Assembly: GCF_002261335.1 (NCBI RefSeq)
Contig: NZ_NEVL01000003.1
Location: forward strand, 310,001-374,000
Direction of reading: 5' to 3'
Origin: Bordetella genomosp. 1
GTDB lineage: Bacteria > Pseudomonadota > Gammaproteobacteria > Burkholderiales > Burkholderiaceae_B
Length of the DNA: 64,000 nt
A program made the position numbers and the translations under genes. Below, piece after piece: positions 51,791 through 60,181 of the stretch; position 1 is the stretch's first letter, and each line of letters begins with the position of its first letter. The notes beneath the pieces are model-generated. The model had not been told where the DNA came from. It was given only the letters and a program-made list of their open reading frames with translations, and ran no database searches.

Positions 51791-52189
51791 ATGACCCGTC
51801 CGTACGCCCCCAAGAATCCCGCCCTGTTCGACCAGGGCCTGTCCACCCGGCGCGAGGTGCTGGGCGCCGAGTATGTCGACGCCTCGATCCAGAACGCCAC
51901 CGACTTCAACATCGACATGCAGGAGCTGGTCACGCAGTACTGCTGGGGCGATGTGTGGAACCGCCCGGGGCTGGACCGCCGCACCCGCTCGTTCCTGAAC
52001 CTGGCCATGATCACCGCGCTGAACCGTCCGCACGAGCTCAAGCTGCACGTGCGCGGGGCCATCAACAACGGCCTGACCCGCGATGAGATCAAGGAGGTGT
52101 TCCTGCAGACCGCGATCTATTGCGGCGTGCCGGCCGCCATCGACTCGTTCCGCGTCGCGGCCGAGGTGTTCAAGGAAATGGACCGCTGA
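51791..52189 (+). CDS. Carboxymuconolactone decarboxylase family protein (PcaC-like)
   Basis: A 132-residue CMD-family protein of 4-carboxymuconolactone decarboxylase length. Its motifs are GLSTRREVLGAEYVDASI, CWGDVWNRPGLDRRTRSFLNLAMITALNRPHELKLHVRGAINNGLTRDEIKEVFLQTAIYCGVPAA. The HELKLHVRGA..G and CGVPAA parts are typical, whereas the AhpD C-x-x-C is absent, so the protein is not a disulfide reductase of that type. It is first in a GntR-controlled operon with a dehydrogenase and a Bug receptor, implying a catabolic reaction on an unidentified acid. Confidence 0.9.
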   Translation: MTRPYAPKNPALFDQGLSTRREVLGAEYVDASIQNATDFNIDMQELVTQYCWGDVWNRPGLDRRTRSFLNLAMITALNRPHELKLHVRGAINNGLTRDEIKEVFLQTAIYCGVPAAIDSFRVAAEVFKEMDR

Positions 52190-52203
52190 CGGGAGGGCAT
52201 GAG

Positions 52204-53061
52204 ATGCGCACGATAGGATTCATCGGCCTGGGCATGATGGGCACGCCCATGGCACACCTGCTGCACGAGGCCGGCCACCGGCTGGTGGTGCAGGATGTCA
52301 ACCCGGCCACCGAGGCGGCGTTCGCCGCCGCGCACGCCGATGTCGTGCGCGCGCCCGACGCGGCCGCCTTCGCGGCCTGCGACGTGGTGTTCACGATGCT
52401 GCCCAACTCCGACATCGTGGACGCGGTGGTCGACGGGCTGGCTTCCCATCTGCCCGCGGGCGCCTGCGTGATCGACATGAGCTCGGCCGATCCGCATCGC
52501 ACCCGGGCGCTGGCGGCGCGGCTGGCCGCGCGCGGGCTGGGCCTGCTCGACGCACCGGTCTCCGGCGGCGTGAAGAAGGCCGTGGCCGGCACGCTCGCCA
52601 TCATGGCGGGCGGCGACCCGGCGCTGTTCGAGCGCCAGCGGCCCCTGCTTGCGGTGCTGGGCCAGGCCATCACCTACGTCGGCCCGGTGGGTGCGGGCCA
52701 CGCGCTCAAGGCGCTCAACAACTACGTGTCGGCGGCCGCCATGATCGCCACGGCCGAAGCCATCCATGCCGGGGCGGCCTTCGGCATCGACGCCGCCACC
52801 GTGGTGGACGTGATCAACGCCTCGACCGGCAGGAACAACACCACCGAGAACAAGGCGCACCAGTTCATGCTGAACGGCGCCTTCAATTCGGGTTTCTCGC
52901 TGGCGCTGCAGGCCAAGGACGTGGGCATCGCGGCCGCGCTGGGTCCGGTGCTGGGCCAGCCGATGCGGCTCGCGCAGCAGGTCTCGGCCTACACGCGCGA
53001 CGCGTCGGCCGAACTGGGCCCGGCCGCCGACCACACCGAGCTGTACCGCTACGTGGTCTGA
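52204..53061 (+). CDS. 3-hydroxyisobutyrate dehydrogenase-like NAD(P)-dependent oxidoreductase
   Basis: A 285-residue beta-hydroxyacid dehydrogenase. The Rossmann motif is IGFIGLGMMGTPMAHLL, the substrate-binding motif is DAPVSGGVKKAVAGTLAIMAGG, the catalytic Lys is in GAGHALKALNNY and the cofactor-side segment is STGRNNTTENK. ATG 52204 has GGGAGG upstream, 14 bases after the previous stop. It would oxidise a beta-hydroxyacid. The preceding gene is CMD-like and the following one a Bug receptor. Confidence 0.92.
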   Translation: MRTIGFIGLGMMGTPMAHLLHEAGHRLVVQDVNPATEAAFAAAHADVVRAPDAAAFAACDVVFTMLPNSDIVDAVVDGLASHLPAGACVIDMSSADPHRTRALAARLAARGLGLLDAPVSGGVKKAVAGTLAIMAGGDPALFERQRPLLAVLGQAITYVGPVGAGHALKALNNYVSAAAMIATAEAIHAGAAFGIDAATVVDVINASTGRNNTTENKAHQFMLNGAFNSGFSLALQAKDVGIAAALGPVLGQPMRLAQQVSAYTRDASAELGPAADHTELYRYVV

Positions 53062-53186
53062 GCGGCGCCGAACGCCTTCATTCCATTCCAATCGCGTTGC
53101 CGTGACGCGTGTCCCGCAGAGGATGCCGCGCGGCCGCGCTCGTCCGGCGGGCTTACGCGCCTGTCGGCCAATCGAGGAGACAACTC

Positions 53187-54155
53187 ATGCAACGCATTTT
53201 TCAAGCCTGCGCCGCGGGCGTGCTGGCGCTCGCCTGCGGCGCGGCGCAGGCCTGGCCCGACCGCGCGATCACGGTAGTGGTGCCCTACGCGCCGGGCGGT
53301 TCGACCGACGTGCTGGCGCGGGTGCTGGCCGACGGCCTGGGCCGCCAGCTGGGCCAGCCCGTGGTGGTCGAGAACGCCGGCGGGGCCGGCGGCACCATCG
53401 GCACCACGCGGGTGGTGCGGGCCCAGCCCGACGGCTATACCGTGCTGTTGCACAACATGGCCGTGGCCTCCGCGCCCGCGCTGTACGCCCGGCTGCCGTA
53501 TGACGTGACGCGCGACCTGCAGGCGGTGGCGCCCGCCGGCGAGGTGCCGATGATCCTGGTGCGCAACAAGAACTTCGCGCCCGATTCGGTGCAGGCCCTG
53601 ATCCAGGCCATGCGGGCCGAGCCGAACGCGGTGAATTTCTCGCATGCGGGGGTGGGCGCGACCTCGCACCTGTGCGCGCTGCTGTTCACCCATACCGCCC
53701 GGGCGCAGGCGACGCTCGTGCCTTATCGCGGCACCGGCCCGGCGCTGCAAGACCTGGTGGCCGGCAACGTCGACCTGATCTGCGACCAGCCGGTGGCGAC
53801 GCTGCCGCACATCCAGTCGGGCGCGCTCAAACCCTATGCGGTGGCGACCCGCGAACGCTTGCCCGCCTTGCCCGAGGTGCCGACTTTTGCGCAGGCCGGG
53901 CTGCCGGACTTCGAGCTGTCGGTGTGGCACGGCTTCTACGTGCCCAAGGGCACGCCGGCGGCGGCGGTGGAGCGGCTGAACCAGGCGGTGCGGGCGGTGC
54001 TGGCCGATCCCGCGACCGCGAAACGCCTGACCGACATGGCCGTGCTGATCCCGCCGGCGGCGAGCCAGACGCCGCAGGCATTGCAGACGTATACCGCGGC
54101 CGAGACCCGGCGCTGGGCCGAGGTGGTCAAGGCCACGGGCGTGAAGCCGCAGTGA
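53187..54155 (+). CDS. Bug-family tripartite tricarboxylate transporter receptor
   Basis: A 322-residue periplasmic receptor with a signal peptide (MQRIFQACAAGVLALACGAAQA). Bug motifs are the WPDRAITVVVPYAPGGSTDVLARV start, AGGAGGTIGTTRV, NFSHAGVGATSHLCALLF, VPYRGTGPALQDLVAGNVDL and ALPEVPTFAQAGLPDFEL. It is an orphan receptor without TctA/TctB, third in the GntR-controlled operon. ATG 53187 has GAGGAGA upstream. The stop abuts the stop of the convergent flavodoxin-like gene. Confidence 0.94.
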   Translation: MQRIFQACAAGVLALACGAAQAWPDRAITVVVPYAPGGSTDVLARVLADGLGRQLGQPVVVENAGGAGGTIGTTRVVRAQPDGYTVLLHNMAVASAPALYARLPYDVTRDLQAVAPAGEVPMILVRNKNFAPDSVQALIQAMRAEPNAVNFSHAGVGATSHLCALLFTHTARAQATLVPYRGTGPALQDLVAGNVDLICDQPVATLPHIQSGALKPYAVATRERLPALPEVPTFAQAGLPDFELSVWHGFYVPKGTPAAAVERLNQAVRAVLADPATAKRLTDMAVLIPPAASQTPQALQTYTAAETRRWAEVVKATGVKPQ

Positions 54156-55262
54156 TCACTTGGGCCGCGGATCGGTGAGGGTGGCGTCGGGCGGGGTGAG
54201 CTCGCCCGCACGCAGGCGCGGCACGCAGCGGATCATGGCGCGCGTCACGTTGCGCGCCTCTTCCTGCACCGCGGTGTCGGCGTCGAGATCGGCGTGGCTG
54301 GTGGCATAGGGCCGGTAGTAGCCGATGTAGCGGTCGAGCCGCGCCGCGGCGCCGGCATCGACCAGGCCCATCCAGTCGAGCCAGTCGGACAGGGCGCGGC
54401 GCTGGCCCTCGATACCGGCCACGTCGCCATGCACGATCAACCCGTAGGCCCGGCCGGCCAAATGCTTGGGATAGTGCCAGCCATCGAGTTCCACCTGTTT
54501 CGCGCGCACCGCGTCCTTGCCGTGCGTGGTGGTCGGATCGGGGTTGCCGCCGTCGGCGCAGACGAGCCGGTCGATCATGAGCTTGAGCGGGCTGGGCGAC
54601 TGATACCAGTAGGTCGGCGCGATCAGGATCACGCCGTGCGCCGCCACCCATTGTTCATAGATGCCGTTCATCGCATCGTTGCTCTGCCCGAGCGAGTGAT
54701 TGGGATAGCAGCTGCAGGGCCAGTGGCACAGCGGCATGGCCGTGGACACGCAGCCCTTGCAGGGGTGGATCTCGTACTGGTATTCGGCCACCAGCCGGCT
54801 GAGGTCGAGCATGTCGGCTTCGACGCCGGCCGCCTCGAGGGTCTCGCGCACCAGGCCGGCGAAGCGCCAGCTCTTGGAGGCCTCGCCCGGACAGGTGCCG
54901 TCGTTGCGCGCCGCCCCGTTGATCACGAGCACGCGCGCGGGCGTCTGCGGATCGCGCTGGCGCAGCGCCGCCTGTTCGAGCCGGTCGCGCGCGGCCTTCC
55001 ACTCCACCGACAGCGCATGGTCCGGATCGGCATAGCCCGGGCCGGCCCGGACCGTGATCGGCGCCTTGCGGCTGTCCTGGTAGGCGTCCCAGGCGATCTG
55101 TTCGAGCCGGGCGAGCGCCGCATCTTCGCTGCGGAAGGCCGGGTCGTAGAAGCGCCGCAGGAAGCGCTCGCGAAACACCGCGCGCGGCAGCTTGCCGGAA
55201 TACTGGCCCTTGCGCGGTTCGAGATCGGGCGCGGACGGCGCATTGGGCGGCGGGTGGGACAT
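54156..55262 (-). CDS. Flavodoxin-like NAD(P)H oxidoreductase with a cysteine cluster
   Basis: A 368-residue protein. Residues about 1-105 are a helical extension of unknown role (GQYSGKLPRAVFRERFLRRFYDPAF...). Residues 110-340 are a flavodoxin-like NADPH-dependent FMN reductase fold (RVLVINGAARNDGTCPGEAS; LIAPTYWYQSPSPLKLMIDRL; GLIVHGDVAGIEGQRRAL). In between is CKGCVSTAMPLCHWPCSC (C-x2-C-x7-C-x3-C-x-C), which recalls the cysteine motif of iron-sulfur flavoproteins but with different spacing. It may carry an Fe-S or metal site beside FMN. ATG 55262 has AGGAG upstream. It converges on the Bug gene, and its partner is unknown. Confidence 0.8.
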   Translation of the reverse strand: MSHPPPNAPSAPDLEPRKGQYSGKLPRAVFRERFLRRFYDPAFRSEDAALARLEQIAWDAYQDSRKAPITVRAGPGYADPDHALSVEWKAARDRLEQAALRQRDPQTPARVLVINGAARNDGTCPGEASKSWRFAGLVRETLEAAGVEADMLDLSRLVAEYQYEIHPCKGCVSTAMPLCHWPCSCYPNHSLGQSNDAMNGIYEQWVAAHGVILIAPTYWYQSPSPLKLMIDRLVCADGGNPDPTTTHGKDAVRAKQVELDGWHYPKHLAGRAYGLIVHGDVAGIEGQRRALSDWLDWMGLVDAGAAARLDRYIGYYRPYATSHADLDADTAVQEEARNVTRAMIRCVPRLRAGELTPPDATLTDPRPK

Positions 55263-55458
55263 GGCGGGCTCCTGGTCCGGATGGTGCAGTGCGGCCGCGC
55301 AAGCACCATGCCCGGTGATGCCGAGAGCAACTGTGCCGAGCCAGGGACGCGTCGTGCCGGCACCACGGGCGGCGGCACGACGCGGCTTCGCCGACGGGCG
55401 CCGCGTGCTAAGTTGGCGAGACGGCGGGCCGGGCCCGCGCCATCCGGAGGGGCGGGAG

Positions 55459-56088
55459 ATGCGATTGTTGCTGGTGGGAGCGACCGGGCTGGTTGGCAGC
55501 CACGTGCTGCGGCTGGCGCTGGCCGATGCGCGGATCACACAGGTGACGGCGCCGGTGCGCCGGGCACTGCCACAGGCGTCGCGGCTGCTGGCGCCGCAGG
55601 TCGACTACGCGTCGTTGCCGCCGGACGCGCCCTGGTGGCAGGCCGACGCGGTGGTGTGCACGCTGGGCACCACGATCCGGACGGCGGGCTCGCAGGCCGC
55701 GTTTCGCCGCGTCGACCATGACTACCCGCTGGCCGTGGCACGCCTGGCCCGGGCCGCCGGCACGCCGGTCTACGTGCTGAACTCGGCGATCGGCGCGGAT
55801 GCCGGGTCGCGCTTTTTCTACAACCGCGTCAAGGGCGAGCTCGAGCGCGACCTGCAGGCGGAGGGCTTTGCCTCGCTGACCTTCGTGCGGCCGGGCCTGA
55901 TCGGCGGCCGGCGCGAGGAATTTCGCGCCGGCGAGCGGATCATGCAGGGGCTGCTGGGCGCGCTCGGCCCGGTGTTGCCGGCCCGCTGGCGCCTGAATCC
56001 GGCGCCGCGCATCGCGGCTGCGCTGCTCGAGGCCGCGGTGCAGGCGCGGCCGGGCGTGCACGTCATCACGGCCGACACGCTGACCTGA
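55459..56088 (+). CDS. NAD(P)-binding atypical SDR protein
   Basis: A 209-residue Rossmann protein of the atypical short-chain dehydrogenase type. The N-terminal MRLLLVGATGLVGSHVLRLAL has the G-x-x-G-x-x-G motif. AVVCTLGTTIRTAGSQAAFRRVDHDY and VYVLNSAIGADAGSRFFYNRVKGELERDLQ include a Tyr-x3-Lys (YNRVK), as in oxidoreductase HTATIP2-like proteins. ATG 55459 has GGAGGGGCGGGAG upstream. Its role is not clear from neighbours. Confidence 0.85.
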   Translation: MRLLLVGATGLVGSHVLRLALADARITQVTAPVRRALPQASRLLAPQVDYASLPPDAPWWQADAVVCTLGTTIRTAGSQAAFRRVDHDYPLAVARLARAAGTPVYVLNSAIGADAGSRFFYNRVKGELERDLQAEGFASLTFVRPGLIGGRREEFRAGERIMQGLLGALGPVLPARWRLNPAPRIAAALLEAAVQARPGVHVITADTLT

Positions 56089-56158
56089 GCGCGCAGCCCG
56101 CAGGCCGCGATGCGCCTGCCGCCTGCCGCTTGCCGCGCGCCGCTTGTCCCACCCGCGC

Positions 56159-57310
56159 CTACACGCGCGCGAGCGCCTGGGCCAGGTCCGCGATCAGCTC
56201 GTCGACCGCCTCGAGCCCGATGTTCAGCCGCACCAGCCGGCCGGCATAATCGCGATGGGGGCGCTTGAGTTCGGGATACGACAGGGCCAGGCTCGTCACG
56301 CCGCCCCAGCTCATGCCGATCCTGAACAGCTGCAGCGCGTCGATGAAGCCCGCCACCCGCGCGGCGTCGTAGTCGGGCTTGAACAGGATGGAAAACACGC
56401 TGGCCGAGCCGGTGAAGTCGCGCGCCCAGATCTCGTGGCCCGGGCTGCCGGGCAGGGCCGGGTGATACACCGCCTCGATCTGCGGTTGCTCGCGCAACCA
56501 TCGCGCGATTTCGAGGGTGGCGCGTTCCAGGTGGTCGAGCCGCAGCGCCAGCGTCTGCAGGCCGCGCAGCGCGAGGTTGCAGTCGTCGGGCGACACGGCC
56601 AGGCCGAGCTGCTGGTGGGCATCGCCCAGCCGGGTCTTGAGCTCGGCCGTGGCGACGGAAACGGTGCCCAGCAACAGATCGCTGTGGCCGCCCACGTATT
56701 TGGTCAGCGCCTGTATGCTGATGTCCACGCCGTGCGCAAAGGCGTCGAACAGCACGCCGGCGGCGTAGGTGTTGTCGAGCGCCACCGGCACGCCGCGCGC
56801 GTGCGCCGCGGCGCAGATCGCCGGCACGTCCTGGATCTCCATCGTGACCGAGCCGGGGCTTTCGGTCCAGACCAGCGCGGTGTCGGCGCGGATCAGGTCG
56901 GCGATGCCGGCGCCGATCAGCGGATCGTAGCCCTCGATCGTCACGCCGAAGCGTTCCAGCATGCCGCGCGCGAGCTTGAGGTTGGGGCCATAGGCGCTGT
57001 GCGGCACGAGCACGTGGCTGCCGGCGCGACCCAGGGCAAGGTAGACCAGCGCGATCGCGGCCTGGCCGCCCGGCACCACGAAGGTGTGGTGCGCCTTTTC
57101 CAGCTGCGCGATGCGGGCGCCGAGCTCGAGGGCGGTGGGCGTGCCGTACACGCCATAGGTATAGCCGTGCTCGTCCTGGCGCCAGCCGTCGCGCACGTCG
57201 GCCTGGCGCTCGAACAGTACCGTCGAGGCGCGGTGCGTGGGCACCGTCAGGGATTTGAAGTCAGCGGGGGCGAGCGCCTGGGGCTGGACGAGTCGGGTGC
57301 GCCAATGCAT
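56159..57310 (-). CDS. metC: Cystathionine beta-lyase-like PLP enzyme
   Basis: A 383-residue gamma-family PLP enzyme. The PLP lysine is in SIQALTKYVGGHSDLLLG. Upstream motifs YGVYGTPTALELGARIAQLE and VPGGQAAIALVYLAL, and DPLIGAGIADLIRADTALVWTESPGSVTMEIQDV, are those of MetC-type cystathionine beta-lyases, which cleave cystathionine to homocysteine, pyruvate and ammonia. ATG 57310 has GGAG upstream. It is divergent from an Lrp-family regulator, with a palindrome between them. A related C-S lyase acting on another amino acid is possible. Confidence 0.88.
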   Translation of the reverse strand: MHWRTRLVQPQALAPADFKSLTVPTHRASTVLFERQADVRDGWRQDEHGYTYGVYGTPTALELGARIAQLEKAHHTFVVPGGQAAIALVYLALGRAGSHVLVPHSAYGPNLKLARGMLERFGVTIEGYDPLIGAGIADLIRADTALVWTESPGSVTMEIQDVPAICAAAHARGVPVALDNTYAAGVLFDAFAHGVDISIQALTKYVGGHSDLLLGTVSVATAELKTRLGDAHQQLGLAVSPDDCNLALRGLQTLALRLDHLERATLEIARWLREQPQIEAVYHPALPGSPGHEIWARDFTGSASVFSILFKPDYDAARVAGFIDALQLFRIGMSWGGVTSLALSYPELKRPHRDYAGRLVRLNIGLEAVDELIADLAQALARV

Positions 57311-57399
57311 CGAAAACTCCGTAAGGAAAGGAATGGGCGGTATCGGCCGCACTTTATTGCGTCGACACCGAGAAGTGGCCCCGTATTACTCCCTTGATA

Positions 57400-57414
57400 T
57401 GAGAAAATTTCTCA
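57400..57414. promoter_or_regulatory. Lrp-type operator between metC-like gene and its regulator
   Basis: TGAGAAA and TTTCTCA form a perfect 7-bp dyad around one A. It ends one base before the regulator's start codon. AT-rich dyads with this look are typical Lrp/AsnC binding sites and imply autoregulation. Confidence 0.65.
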
Positions 57415-57415
57415 C

Positions 57416-57901
57416 ATGAAACCGGCCAACCTGCCCGACGCCTTCGATCTCGCCCTGCTGGACGTGCTGCAGCAGGACAACAGCCTGCCGCTGCGCGCGC
57501 TGGCGCAGCGCGTGCATCTGTCCACCGCCTCGGTGCAACGCCGCATCCAGCGCCTGAAGCAGGCGGGTTTCATCCAGGCCGACGCGAGCGTGATCGACCC
57601 GGAGAAGCTGGGGCAGGTCATCACCCTGGTGGTCGAGGTGCATGCGGACCGCACCCAATCGGCCGACCTCGAGCTGATGAAGCGCGCGTTCTCCGGGCCG
57701 GAGATCCAGCAGTGCTATTACGTGACCGGCGACGCCGACTTCCTGCTGGTGCTCACGGTGCCGAGCATGACGGTGTTCCAGGCGCTGGCGCAGCGGCTGT
57801 TCCACGACAATCCCAACGTGAAGTGGTTTCGCACCATCGTGGTCCTGGAGCGCGTCAAGGCGACCCTGCACGTGCCCCTGCCGGCGGCCGCCAGCCGCTG
57901 A
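57416..57901 (+). CDS. Lrp/AsnC-family regulator
   Basis: A 161-residue regulator. The N-terminal winged helix (FDLALLDVLQQDNSLPLRALAQRVHLSTASVQRRIQRLKQAGFIQADASVID) is followed by a RAM/ligand-binding domain (VITLVVEVHADRTQ, QQCYYVTGDADFLLVLTV). It is divergent from the cystathionine-beta-lyase-like gene, with a 15-bp dyad at its own start. It probably senses an amino acid and controls that gene. Confidence 0.93.
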   Translation: MKPANLPDAFDLALLDVLQQDNSLPLRALAQRVHLSTASVQRRIQRLKQAGFIQADASVIDPEKLGQVITLVVEVHADRTQSADLELMKRAFSGPEIQQCYYVTGDADFLLVLTVPSMTVFQALAQRLFHDNPNVKWFRTIVVLERVKATLHVPLPAAASR

Positions 57902-58118
57902 ACGGATCGCGGCGCAGCCGCGCCTCTCGCTGCGCGGGTTGCCGGCGCCAGGTGTGGCGCGACACGCTTGCCGCGGCGCGGCCGCGCGACGCTGGGCAGC
58001 TCACCGCGCCGCCCCGGACACGGGCGCGGCGCATTTGCAAATCGCCGATCCTTCGTTCGCGCCGCGCGGCGCGCCGCCTACCATCCTCACTTTGTCGGAT
58101 CAGGCGAGGAGCGGCAAC

Positions 58119-59747
58119 ATGGCAGTCACACGCAGACGCATCGAAGGCAGCACGGAGAGCGGCTACGACGCCGACGTGCTGGTGATCGGGGGCGGCCCGG
58201 CCGGCACGTGGGCGGCGATCAGCGCGGCCCAGGCGGGCACGAGCGTGGTGCTGGCCGACAAGGGCTACTGCGGCGCCTCGGGCGCCACCGCGGCGGCCGG
58301 CACCGCTGTCTGGTACGTCGAACCCGATCCCGCGCGGCGCGCCGCCGCCATGGCGAGCCGCTACGAAATGGGCGGACGGCTCGCCTCGGCCGCGTGGATG
58401 CGGCGCGTGCTCGACCAGACCTGGGACGGCATCAACACGCTGGCCGAATGGGGCTATCCGTTTCCCGACGACGAGGGCGGCGTGTCGCGCCGCAACTCCC
58501 TGCAGGGCCCGGAATACATGCGCCTGATGCGCAAGCAGGTCAAGCAGGCCGGCGCCCGTATCCTCGATCACAGCCCGGCGCTGGAGCTGCTGCGCGATGC
58601 GGCGGGGGCGGTGGCCGGCGCCGCCGGCATCGACCGCCAGCGCGGCGGCCGCTGGGAGGTGCGCGCACGCGCAGTGGTGATCGCCACCGGCGGCTGCGCC
58701 TTCCTGAGCCGCGCCCTGGGCTGCAACGTGCTGACCGGAGACGGGCTGTTGATGGCGGCCGAGCTGGGCGCGGAGCTGTCGGGCATGGAGTTCTCCAACG
58801 CCTACGCCATCGCGCCCGAGTTCGGCTCGGTCACCAAGACGCTGTTCTACAACTGGGCGACGTTCACCGACGCCGACGGCGTGCCGATCCCCGGGGCGGC
58901 GTCCAAGGGCGGGCGCTCGGTGATCGCGCGCGAACTGCTGCGCCAGAAGGTCTATGCCCGGCTCGACCGCGCCGATGCGGCCACGGCCGCGGCAATGCGC
59001 GCGGCCCAGCCGAACTTCTTCCTGCCGTTCGACCGCAGCGGCATCGATCCGTTTGCCGACCGCTTTGCCGTCACCCTGCGGCTCGAGGGCACGGTGCGCG
59101 GCACCGGCGGCCTGCGCCTGACCGGGCCGGACTGCAGCACCTCCGTGGCCGGCCTTTATGCCGCGGGCGATGCGGCCACGCGCGAACCGATCTGCGGCGG
59201 CTTCACCGGCGGCGGCAGCCACAATGCCGCCTGGGCGATCTCCTCGGGCAGCTTCGCCGGCACGGGCGCGGCCGACTATGCGCTGCAGCAGCCGGGCGAG
59301 CGCGGCGCGACGCAGGGCGCCGGCGTGGCGGCGCTGCGTGGCCGCGGCGCGCACCCGGTCGACGCGACGGCGCTGGTGCGTGCGGTGCAGGCCGAGGTCA
59401 TGCCGTTCGAACACAACTATTTCCGCACCGGCGAGGTGCTGGAGGCCAGTGCCGCGCGGCTCGATGCGCAGTGGCACGCCCTGCGCGCGAGCGGGCCGGC
59501 CGATGCGGGCAGCGTGCTGGCGGCGCGCGAAGGCGCGGCCATGCTGGCCACGGCGCGCTGGATGTACCGCAGCGCGCTGGCGCGCCGCGAGAGCCGCGGC
59601 ATGCACAAGCGCTACGACTTCCTCGAGCAGGATGCCGCGCAATACCATCACCTGAGCTCGGGCGGACTGGACGAGGTCTGGGTGCGGCCGCAAGCCTGCG
59701 CGCCCGACGCGGCCCTGGCATCGCAGGACAGGAGGCTGGCGGCATGA
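58119..59747 (+). CDS. FAD-binding protein, fumarate reductase / APS reductase-A-like
   Basis: A 542-residue flavoprotein of the succinate dehydrogenase/fumarate reductase/APS-reductase alpha group. The FAD motif is DVLVIGGGPAGTWAAISAAQAG near the start, then YCGASGATAAAGTAVW, RAVVIATGGCAFL, and a late FAD-binding LYAAGDAATREPICGGFTGGGSHNAAWAISSG. The C-terminal SRGMHKRYDFLEQD is typical of the group. ATG 58119 has GAGGAG upstream. It overlaps the ferredoxin gene by ATGA, so the two form a complex similar in architecture to AprA/AprB. No sulfur-oxidation genes adjoin, so the substrate is unknown. Confidence 0.9.
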   Translation: MAVTRRRIEGSTESGYDADVLVIGGGPAGTWAAISAAQAGTSVVLADKGYCGASGATAAAGTAVWYVEPDPARRAAAMASRYEMGGRLASAAWMRRVLDQTWDGINTLAEWGYPFPDDEGGVSRRNSLQGPEYMRLMRKQVKQAGARILDHSPALELLRDAAGAVAGAAGIDRQRGGRWEVRARAVVIATGGCAFLSRALGCNVLTGDGLLMAAELGAELSGMEFSNAYAIAPEFGSVTKTLFYNWATFTDADGVPIPGAASKGGRSVIARELLRQKVYARLDRADAATAAAMRAAQPNFFLPFDRSGIDPFADRFAVTLRLEGTVRGTGGLRLTGPDCSTSVAGLYAAGDAATREPICGGFTGGGSHNAAWAISSGSFAGTGAADYALQQPGERGATQGAGVAALRGRGAHPVDATALVRAVQAEVMPFEHNYFRTGEVLEASAARLDAQWHALRASGPADAGSVLAAREGAAMLATARWMYRSALARRESRGMHKRYDFLEQDAAQYHHLSSGGLDEVWVRPQACAPDAALASQDRRLAA

Positions 59748-60079
59748 TCGAGCTCATCAGCGCAGACCGCTGCACCGGCTGCAACATCTGCGTGCGCGTT
59801 TGCCCCGTGAACGTGTTCGACCTCGTCGCGGGGGCCGCGCCGGTGATCGCGCGCCAGGATGCCTGTCAGACCTGCTTCATGTGCGAGGCCTGGTGCCCGG
59901 AGGATGCGATGTACGTGTCGCCCAATGCCGACGCGCCCGAGGCGGTCGACGAGGCCGCCCTGGTCGCGAGCGGGGTGCTGGGCAGCTACCGCCGCGGCAT
60001 CGGCTGGAGCCGCGACACGCGCGCGCTGCGGGGCGGCGACCAGTCGTTCCGCCTGTTGGGCGGCGGCCCGGCGAAGTAG
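59744..60079 (+). CDS. 2[4Fe-4S] ferredoxin partner of the flavoprotein
   Basis: A 111-residue ferredoxin with two 4Fe-4S motifs, CTGCNICVRVCP (residues 10-21) and CQTCFMCEAWCP (about 41-52). A 45-residue tail resembles the C-terminal extension of AprB-type proteins. The ATG overlaps the flavoprotein stop by four bases. It would shuttle electrons to or from the flavin of its partner. The next gene converges on it. Confidence 0.93.
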   Translation: MIELISADRCTGCNICVRVCPVNVFDLVAGAAPVIARQDACQTCFMCEAWCPEDAMYVSPNADAPEAVDEAALVASGVLGSYRRGIGWSRDTRALRGGDQSFRLLGGGPAK

Positions 60080-60181
60080 CGGCCGAGCGCCGCCAGACCG
60101 ACGAGGCGCGACGCGTGGCCCGGCGGGCGCGCGCCGCGCCTGCCAGGCCGCGGCGCGCGCGGGGCCGCTTGCCCGCCCGCG

